Source of the DNA: JACKBJ01 sp964549495 | Lineage (GTDB): Bacteria; Chloroflexota; Anaerolineae; Epilineales; Epilineaceae | Assembly (NCBI GenBank): GCA_964549495.1 | Contig: CAZJWJ010000075.1 | Span: 1 to 26,459 of the forward strand | Length of the DNA: 26,459 nt | Direction of reading: 5' to 3' | Part shown: positions 14,102 through 21,161 of the stretch, in pieces | How positions within the stretch are numbered: position 1 is the first letter of the stretch | How the letters are laid out: the number at the start of each line of letters is the position of its first letter | The notes under the pieces: generated by a model | Databases searched by the model: none | What the model saw: the letters and a program-made list of their open reading frames with translations, nothing else | Told to the model about the DNA's origin: nothing | Translations under genes and position numbers: made by a program

Positions 14102-17100
14102 TCAAGGCCAGTCCGGCCGGCAGGGGATCTCGTAGGCGATGCGCTCGTAGATGGCCGCCAAGTCCGAGGTGTCCGGCGCGGCGTAGTACCAGTCGGGCCG
14201 GCTGGCCATCGACTGCAGCAGGTCGACGTCCAGCTCGCGACCCAGGCCGATGGTGAAGATCAGGATGCCGGCCGCCTTGACCGCATCCGCCTCGGCTCGC
14301 ACCTCCGCCGGCGTCGTGCCCGATGGCTCGCCGTCGGTCAGGAGGATCAGGACCGCATTGTTCTCGGCCTTGCGCGCTGGACTTTGTAGCTGCTGGCCGG
14401 CCAGCGCCAGGGCCAGGTCGATGCGCGTGCCCGTATCCTGCGTGATCTGGTCGAGCGCGGCCGAGACGGCGTCGATGTCGCCGCCGAGTGGCGCCAAGAC
14501 GCGGGCGCTCTGGTTGAACTGGATCAGGCTGGCCTGATCGCGGCCGGCCTGCATCTGCCCCAGGAAGCTGCGCGCCGCCTCGCGCGCGGCATCCAGCTTG
14601 GTCGGGCCACCCGGCGATGTGGTCTGGGCCATGCTGCCCGAGCTGTCGATGACCAGGGCCACGTCGGCACTGCGGGTCTCGGGCCGGCAGGCTTGGGTGT
14701 GCAACAGGATCGGCAGGTAGATCGTGCCGGGCTCCGAGGTGGGCGTCGGCTCCGGGCTGAGCGTGGCGGACGGGGTGGGCGTCATGCTGGGCGTCGGCGT
14801 GGTGCTGGGCGTGAAGGTGGCCGTCGGCGGCAGCTCGTCGTAGACCCGGATCCGGGGCACCGGCAGGTCGACCCGCTGCGCGTGGCCCCAGCCGTCGGTG
14901 GTCTCGGCGAAGGCCTCGACGTTGGTCGGCCAGAGGCCCACCTCGCGCGGCCGGATCTCCAGCTCGAAGCGCGCCTCGCTGCCCAGGGCCAGCGGATCGA
15001 GATCCCAGGTCAGGCTGCGCTCGACCGGATCCCAGGTGGCCGGCGGCCGGGCCGAGCCGGCCACGTAGTCGATGTTGTCCGGCAGCCGATCGACCAGCTG
15101 TCCGCCCTGGAAGAGATGAGCGGGCCAGCGCCGCGACAAGCCGTGGTAGACCGCCGGCCGGCCGGTCCCCTGCCCGCGGTCGGCCACCGGGATGCCACAG
15201 GTGGTGTAGCTGGAGCAGGCGGTGGTGCTGCCGTTGACCGCCAGGATGGTGATGCCCAGGGCATGCAGCTCGCGCGCCTCCCGATCGATGGTCCGCGCCG
15301 AATGCGGGCACTTCTGTGCTTCGCCGGGATCCGCATCCGGCTGAACGAGCACCAAGACCTTGCGCCGATCCGGGGGCGAATCCTCGAACATGTCGCGGGC
15401 GATGCGCAAGGCGACCTCGGTGTTGGAATGGGGGCACTGCGTCGGCGTGCGCCCCCCGGCAACGTCGAAAAGAGAGCGGATCAGCCGGTCACGATCCTGG
15501 GTAAGAGGCTCCTCGACCCGCCCGCTCATCACGAAGCTGCCGATGCCCACCCGATGGCGATCGAGGTCGACCACCGACAGGATCTGGCGGGCCACGCGCA
15601 GGTTGTAGGCTTCTTGGTAGAGGTAAGGGTAGTCATCGCTGATCCGGAATCGCGCGTTCACCATCAGCACGATGTCGGAGGGATCCTCGACGAAACCGCA
15701 GCTGCCGAACAAGCTGAGCTGCAGGTCCGCGCTGTCGCCCAACAGGATCTCCTTCGGATCCACCCACTTGTCGCCATCCATGTGACAGCGATCGCCTTCG
15801 AGCACGTCGGCCTCCGTGCCCTCGGGCTCGAAGACGGTCACCTGGTCGTAGACCGTGTCGACGGTGTAGACCCGCCCCCAGGCATCGACGGCCAAGTCCA
15901 TCAAGGCGGTGGGCGAGACCAACTCGTTGGGCAGGGCGCTCCAGCGAGACAGCGTGGAGCCATCGGGTGCCAGCCGGACCACGAAGCCGTAGGTCGTCAA
16001 TAGGTAGACCTCTCCGTTGGGCCCGCCGGCGACCTTCCACGCGTCCTTGGGCGTATCGAGGCTGCGTAGCAGCTGCCCGGTCGCGTCGAAGGTCCAGACC
16101 CGATCCGCCAGCGCGTCCAGGGCGTGAATCGAACCGTCCGGACCGGCATCCACGTCCGTCCAGAGCGTCTCGCGTTCGGTGCCCTCCAGCGCAACGGCGG
16201 TCTTGCGGCCCCAGCCATCGATGTCGAAGAAGAACAGTCGGGCCGGGTTGGCGATGCCCGATGGATTGTCGGCCCAGAGCTGGAGCAGCACGTAGTTGTC
16301 CAGACCGTGCTCGAAGGTCGCCGCATAGTTGTAGTCCGCCGCCCCGCGCGACAGATTGAGGTTGATCAAGGTCGTCTGCCAGATGGGCTCGGCGAAATGC
16401 CCCCACCAGCAGCTTCCTCCAGAGCAGTAGCGTCGTTTGACCGATCGCTGCCGGGTGGCGACCTCGAGGCTCGAGGGCTGGCGTGGGCTTCCATAGTGCA
16501 AACCAGCGATTCCGATCAACTCGCCGGGATTTCCGGTCGCCAAGCTCAGGTCAGCATCCTGCATCAAGCGGTAGGACTGACTCGGGTAGCTGCGAACGGC
16601 CAGGGTGTCGCGCACCCTACCGTCGGGGGTAAAGCGTCGGAAGAAGCCGGTCGGAGCCAATCCTGTAACTCTCGCGTTGGCATCCATGACCACGACGTCA
16701 CCGTCCGGCAGGGCATCGATGCGGAAGGGATCGTCGAGCCTGCGATCGCCGATCTCCGCCGCACCCGGAGCGCCTCCCAGATCGTAGCCGGTGACGATGT
16801 CGAAGCCTTCGTCGTGGTAGCGCACGATGGCCGGCCGGGTCGCGTTGTCGGGGTCGTTGCGATCCAGGTCGTAGGTCGCCAGCGCGGCAAAACGGTCCAG
16901 CGTGGCCGACGCGCTGCGCAGGCCGACGCCGTAGAGGTCGCTGCCCCGATGCTGGGCCGGCAGCTGGTCGATCAAGCGCCCGGACGCGTCGAGGACGCAG
17001 GCGCCGGCCAGGACCGCGTCACCGGGCAGAGGCTGGAGGCGCTGGCCGGAGCAGCCTTGCAGGGGCCCGTCGACAAGATCGAGATCCTGCACCATCTGCC

Positions 17101-20100
17101 AAGCGCCCGTCGGATCGCGGCGGTAGCGGCGGATCCGGTCGCCGGCGACATCGGACACCCACAGGTCGCCGCGGGCGTCCTCCATCACGCCGGCGAAGCC
17201 GTCGAAGCCATCGTCCCCGTCGCTCGCGTAGCGGCCGAAGCGCTCCAGCTCGCTGCCATCGGCCGCAACCCGGCGCAGGCTGCCGCTCTGGTCGTCGGCC
17301 AGCCAGAGCGAGCCGTCCGGGCGGACGAAGATGGCCGCGATCTGGACCTCGAAGAGCAGGGTCTGCTGGTAGCGGCCGGTCCGGTCGAAGACCACCAGCC
17401 GGCGCGTGCCGCGGTCGGAGACGTAGAGGCGGCCAGCCGCCTCGTCCAGCGCCAGCGCGCCGGCGCGGGTGATCCGATCCGGACCGCCTCCGAGCTCGCC
17501 GAAGGCGGGCCGCCAACGGCCCTCCGAGCCCAGGTGCAGGACCCGGCTGGGTGCGCTGTCGAGCAGGTAGACCGCGCCGTCGCTGGCCAGCGCCATGTCG
17601 ACCGGCGCGGAGAGCTGGTCGCGCGGCGAAGCCGAGGACAGCGGCCAGGCGTCGACCTGTCGGTAGCGCGCGCGGCCCGTCGAGGGCTGCGGCCGGGGTC
17701 GCGGGGTGGGGCTGGGCTGGGGGGCGACCGAGGTCGGGAGCAGATCCGGTCGGGTACCGGCCGTAGACCAGAGCTCGCCGCCATGCGCCCGGTTGACGCT
17801 GCCCAGGTGCAGACGGTTGCGGTAGACCCGCAGGGCATCGCCGCCGCCGGGATCGATGTTGTTGTCGTCGCCGAAGCCGCCGGCCGAGACCGGCTCCCAG
17901 TCGCGTCCGTCGCCGGCCCGCCAGACCTGCAGGCCGCGATCGGCATTGCCGGCGAAGGCATAGAGGAAGCGGAAGGGTGGTTCGTCGAAGCCGGCCAGGC
18001 GCAGGGCGCCGCGGTTCTGGCCATCGCCGAAGCCCGGCGCGGCGGCCAGCTCCCAGTCGGTCCCGTCACAGTCCAGACAGCTCCAGAGCTCCACCGGTGA
18101 CGACGGTCGGCCCGCCGCACCCTGGCGCGGAAGCGCGGCACCCGAGAGGAAGCCCAGGCGCGCCGCCGGGAGCGCATCGCTGCCCATGCCCGCGTACAGC
18201 CGACCCTCGTGCACGACCAGCGAGCCCACACAGGCGGCGCCCTCACCGAGCTCGGGTAGCGCATCGCGGGGATCGCCGCCGGCCGCCAGCTGCGCGGCGG
18301 CCCGCCAGACCTCGCCATCCTGGCTGCGCCAGATCTGGCCGCCGCCCGCCGAGCAGGTGCCCAGGTAGAGCGCGTTCGAATAGACCGCCATGGCCGAGAC
18401 GGCTCCGTTGTGCGGCCAGGCATCGCGGCTGAAGAGCTCGATCCGGATCCGCTCCCAGCTGCCGGGATCGCCGCTGGCCGATCGCCAGAGCTGGGGCGAG
18501 GTCGAGCCATCGATCCCGCTCGTGCCCGCGTAGAGCCGGCCGTCGAAGGCGGTCAGAGGCCCGATGCCGCTCTGGTCGGAATCGCCGAAGCCGCCCTGGA
18601 CGATCCGCTGCCAGGACCGACCGTCGGCGCTGCGCCAGAGCTCGCCGCCGGCGCTGGTCTCGATCAGCTGCCCGTCGGCATTCGAGCGCCGGGCCCGGTT
18701 CTCGACACCGGCGTAGAGCTGACCATCGAAGACCTGCATGGCGATCACGTCTCGATTGTCCGGGTCGCCCAGCCCGCCGGCCAGCACCCGCTGCCAGGGC
18801 TCGCTACCCTCCCGTCGCCAGATCTCGGCCCCCGTGGAGGTGCTGCTGCCGCCGGGCAGCTGATCGCCGGCGCCGGTGCCGGCATAGAGCCAGCCGTCCT
18901 TCTCGGCCAACGCGCCGATGGCCAGCGCACTGCGGTCCCCCAGGCCGCTATCGGCCGCCGGCAGCCAGGTACCATCGGCGGCCGAGAAGACCTGGACCCG
19001 GTGGTTGTAGGTATCGGCCACGAAGATCCGACCGTCCGGCCCGACCGCGACGCCGGCTGGCTCCGAGAAGCCGCCGCTGCCCTCGCCCTGCCGGCCGCCG
19101 ATCGTGCTCCGATGGAGCCCGTCGCGCTCCAGCACCTGCAGTCGGTGGTTGCCGCTGTCGACGACCAGGAGCCGCCCCTGCGCGTCGAGCGCCAGCCCCG
19201 TCGGCCGGTCCAAGCGATCGAAGGCATCGCCCGGCTGGTCGACCCGGCCGATCTGACCCGTGACCGTGCCCGTCGCGTCCAGCACCAGCAGCCGATGGCG
19301 CTCGGGCTCGCTGACGATCCATCCGCCCCCGCTATCGGCGACGACGTCGGCCGGCGCGTCGAGGTCGATCGGGCCCGAAGCGTCGCGCAGATCGCCCAGA
19401 TAGGCACCGCCGGCATCGAAGCGCCGCAGGCGGCCGGCCGCGGCATCGGCCACGGCCAGGCTGCCATCGGCCAGCACCGTCAGGCCGGCCGGCGTATCCA
19501 GCTGGCCCTCTCCCCAGACCGCCGAGCGGGCACCCGCGCCATCGAGCAGCAGCAGGCGACCGTTGCCGGTATCGGAGACCAGGAGCCGCCCGTCGGGCAG
19601 GAAGGCGGCATCGGTCGGAGCCTTCAAGCGTATCGCCGAGGCGCCGGCCGGCTCTTGCCCCGGCAAGCCAGCGCTGCCGGCCACCCAGGCCACGCTTCCA
19701 TCCGGCCCGTAGCGCACCACCCGATGGCCCTCGGACTCGACGACCGCCACCGATCCGTCCGCCGCTACGGCCACGCCGCGCGGCGCGTTGTGCAGGTCGT
19801 CCTCGGGTCGGTAGGGCTGGTCGAGGGCGCCGAAGGACAGGTCCGGGCGGGGCCCGCGCTGGGCATCGCAGCCCTTCACCCGCATCTGGGTCGGCAAGGC
19901 GATGTAGAGGTTGCTCGAGACGTCGAGGGCCACATCCGAGACCTCGCCCCAGGCCGACGATCCGGAGCCACCACAACCCGCCCTCGACGTTCCGTCCAAG
20001 CTGGCGAAGGGATCGCCGTCGCGCCACTCGAGGACCTGCACGCGCCGGTTGCCCGTATCGGCCACGTAGAGGAAGGTGGCGTCGATCGCCACGCCCGAGG

Positions 20101-20926
20101 GCTCGCGGAATCGGTCATCGCCCGATCCGGCCTGGCCGGTTTGGCCGTAGACCTGGACCTCCACCGGCGCGGACGGGTCGCGCACGTCGTAGGCCACCAC
20201 GCGGTGGTTGCCGGAATCGGCGATGTAGAGGCGGTCGTTCTCCGCCAGGGCCAGGCGGGCCGGTCGATCGAGCTGGCCCGCGGCGCCGCCGGGCTGGCCG
20301 CTCCGGCCGATGGTGGCGATCACCCGGCCGTCCGGAGCGAAGATCTGGACGCGGTGGTTGCCGCCGTCGCTGACGTAGACCCGGCCCTCGTCGTCGGCTG
20401 CCACGCCGACGGGCCGGCGCAGGTGGGCGTCGTCGTCACCGGGCTGGTCGGGCCGGCCGAGGATGCGCGGCTGGCCTGCAAGCCCTTCGTGATCCAGCGG
20501 AACGCCGATTACGGCATGCGCGTCGCGATCGACGATCCAGACGGTACGCAGCGGAAAGCCGGTCGCGCCCTGGGGCAAGGTCTCGTGCTGGACCACCGCC
20601 AGATCGGCCGGGAAGCGAAGGCGGTGGCCCGGCAGCCCGTCGATCGATCCGGCCCGGCCCAGCTCCTCGACCATGCCCGCACCGAAGCGCAAGAGGTTGC
20701 GGCCGGCCGCATTGGCGATCCACACACCCTCTCGATCCCCGGCCAGGCCCCAGGGCTGGTTGAGCAGAGCGTTGGAGCGCAGCCAAGGCAGGCCGGTCTG
20801 CCCGAGGGTCGCACGATGGGGAAAGGCCAGGCTCGGATCGCCACTGCCCTGCGCGCCCGTGTGCTGCTCCGGCAAGCCGATCAGAAGAAGCAGGAACAAG
20901 AAGAGGATCGCGCGCGCTCGGAGCAT
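14102..20926 (-). CDS. Giant secreted multi-propeller, double-vWA protein (2274 aa)
   Basis: The start is the ATG at 20926 (MLRARAILFLFLLLLIGLP, a signal peptide); the frame upstream overlaps the 3' end of the A2M gene and is not believable. Order: NHL-type propeller repeats (about 30-655; VYVSDGGNHRVQIFAPDGRV, LYIADSGNHRVVAYD). Seven LYAGT...ELWRS.DG.SW...GFGD units (about 655-1045), like BNR-type propeller blades. A Pro/Arg-rich linker, then more NHL-type repeats (about 1080-1700). A vWA-like domain (about 1745-1940) has no metal motif (N-A-R-F-R). A beta domain (about 1947-2029), a Pro/Thr linker with IYLPILL, and an intact vWA (about 2087-2274; DSSGS, GTRID, LLTDG) complete it. Its own extended -10 and a hairpin upstream suggest separate transcription from the A2M gene. 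An extracellular binding or scaffold role is inferred. Confidence 0.92.
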   Translation of the reverse strand: MLRARAILFLFLLLLIGLPEQHTGAQGSGDPSLAFPHRATLGQTGLPWLRSNALLNQPWGLAGDREGVWIANAAGRNLLRFGAGMVEELGRAGSIDGLPGHRLRFPADLAVVQHETLPQGATGFPLRTVWIVDRDAHAVIGVPLDHEGLAGQPRILGRPDQPGDDDAHLRRPVGVAADDEGRVYVSDGGNHRVQIFAPDGRVIATIGRSGQPGGAAGQLDRPARLALAENDRLYIADSGNHRVVAYDVRDPSAPVEVQVYGQTGQAGSGDDRFREPSGVAIDATFLYVADTGNRRVQVLEWRDGDPFASLDGTSRAGCGGSGSSAWGEVSDVALDVSSNLYIALPTQMRVKGCDAQRGPRPDLSFGALDQPYRPEDDLHNAPRGVAVAADGSVAVVESEGHRVVRYGPDGSVAWVAGSAGLPGQEPAGASAIRLKAPTDAAFLPDGRLLVSDTGNGRLLLLDGAGARSAVWGEGQLDTPAGLTVLADGSLAVADAAAGRLRRFDAGGAYLGDLRDASGPIDLDAPADVVADSGGGWIVSEPERHRLLVLDATGTVTGQIGRVDQPGDAFDRLDRPTGLALDAQGRLLVVDSGNHRLQVLERDGLHRSTIGGRQGEGSGGFSEPAGVAVGPDGRIFVADTYNHRVQVFSAADGTWLPAADSGLGDRSALAIGALAEKDGWLYAGTGAGDQLPGGSSTSTGAEIWRREGSEPWQRVLAGGLGDPDNRDVIAMQVFDGQLYAGVENRARRSNADGQLIETSAGGELWRSADGRSWQRIVQGGFGDSDQSGIGPLTAFDGRLYAGTSGIDGSTSPQLWRSASGDPGSWERIRIELFSRDAWPHNGAVSAMAVYSNALYLGTCSAGGGQIWRSQDGEVWRAAAQLAAGGDPRDALPELGEGAACVGSLVVHEGRLYAGMGSDALPAARLGFLSGAALPRQGAAGRPSSPVELWSCLDCDGTDWELAAAPGFGDGQNRGALRLAGFDEPPFRFLYAFAGNADRGLQVWRAGDGRDWEPVSAGGFGDDNNIDPGGGDALRVYRNRLHLGSVNRAHGGELWSTAGTRPDLLPTSVAPQPSPTPRPRPQPSTGRARYRQVDAWPLSSASPRDQLSAPVDMALASDGAVYLLDSAPSRVLHLGSEGRWRPAFGELGGGPDRITRAGALALDEAAGRLYVSDRGTRRLVVFDRTGRYQQTLLFEVQIAAIFVRPDGSLWLADDQSGSLRRVAADGSELERFGRYASDGDDGFDGFAGVMEDARGDLWVSDVAGDRIRRYRRDPTGAWQMVQDLDLVDGPLQGCSGQRLQPLPGDAVLAGACVLDASGRLIDQLPAQHRGSDLYGVGLRSASATLDRFAALATYDLDRNDPDNATRPAIVRYHDEGFDIVTGYDLGGAPGAAEIGDRRLDDPFRIDALPDGDVVVMDANARVTGLAPTGFFRRFTPDGRVRDTLAVRSYPSQSYRLMQDADLSLATGNPGELIGIAGLHYGSPRQPSSLEVATRQRSVKRRYCSGGSCWWGHFAEPIWQTTLINLNLSRGAADYNYAATFEHGLDNYVLLQLWADNPSGIANPARLFFFDIDGWGRKTAVALEGTERETLWTDVDAGPDGSIHALDALADRVWTFDATGQLLRSLDTPKDAWKVAGGPNGEVYLLTTYGFVVRLAPDGSTLSRWSALPNELVSPTALMDLAVDAWGRVYTVDTVYDQVTVFEPEGTEADVLEGDRCHMDGDKWVDPKEILLGDSADLQLSLFGSCGFVEDPSDIVLMVNARFRISDDYPYLYQEAYNLRVARQILSVVDLDRHRVGIGSFVMSGRVEEPLTQDRDRLIRSLFDVAGGRTPTQCPHSNTEVALRIARDMFEDSPPDRRKVLVLVQPDADPGEAQKCPHSARTIDREARELHALGITILAVNGSTTACSSYTTCGIPVADRGQGTGRPAVYHGLSRRWPAHLFQGGQLVDRLPDNIDYVAGSARPPATWDPVERSLTWDLDPLALGSEARFELEIRPREVGLWPTNVEAFAETTDGWGHAQRVDLPVPRIRVYDELPPTATFTPSTTPTPSMTPTPSATLSPEPTPTSEPGTIYLPILLHTQACRPETRSADVALVIDSSGSMAQTTSPGGPTKLDAAREAARSFLGQMQAGRDQASLIQFNQSARVLAPLGGDIDAVSAALDQITQDTGTRIDLALALAGQQLQSPARKAENNAVLILLTDGEPSGTTPAEVRAEADAVKAAGILIFTIGLGRELDVDLLQSMASRPDWYYAAPDTSDLAAIYERIAYEIPCRPDWP

Positions 20927-20989
20927 GATGCCTGACCTTTGGCTACCCGGCGCGGGGCGAGACCCGAGCCGGAGCGGTGCCTGCCGGCC

Positions 20990-20998
20990 ATCATACCA
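20990..20998 (-). promoter_or_regulatory. Candidate extended -10 promoter of the giant propeller gene
   Basis: The minus strand reads TGGTATGAT, a near-consensus extended -10, 64 bp before the ATG at 20926. No clear -35 is seen at 16-18 bp. It lies after the hairpin that probably ends A2M transcription, which is where a promoter is needed. A weak ribosome site (AAAGG) precedes the ATG. Confidence 0.4.
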
Positions 20999-21069
20999 GA
21001 GATCCTTTGCAGTCGCTTTACACATCCCGAACGCGGCATTCACCGCGCTCGCGATCCGCACCCTGATCA

Positions 21070-21109
21070 ACGACGCGGCGGCGATCGTCCGAGATCGCCG
21101 CCGCGTCGT
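21070..21109 (-). terminator. Strong 17-bp hairpin after the A2M gene
   Basis: ACGACGCGGCGGCGATC (21070-21086) and GATCGCCGCCGCGTCGT (21093-21109) are perfect inverted repeats with a 6-nt loop. It begins 52 bp after the A2M stop codon in the gene's direction. Only a short TT follows, so it is a GC-type hairpin rather than a classic intrinsic terminator. It may act as a terminator or protect the mRNA 3' end. Confidence 0.65.
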
Positions 21110-21161
21110 CATGTTTGCTATCGTCTTGCACCCTCGGCCGGAGCCGAGCAAGGCAACTCGT

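Noticed and set aside
18410..20935. Very long plus-strand open frames opposite the giant propeller gene (also 16124-18100, 8585-10123 and 20673-23189)
   Set aside because: They are antisense to strongly supported domain-bearing genes, have His/Arg/Gly/Val-rich compositions with no recognisable domain, and arise from high GC3 that removes stop codons.
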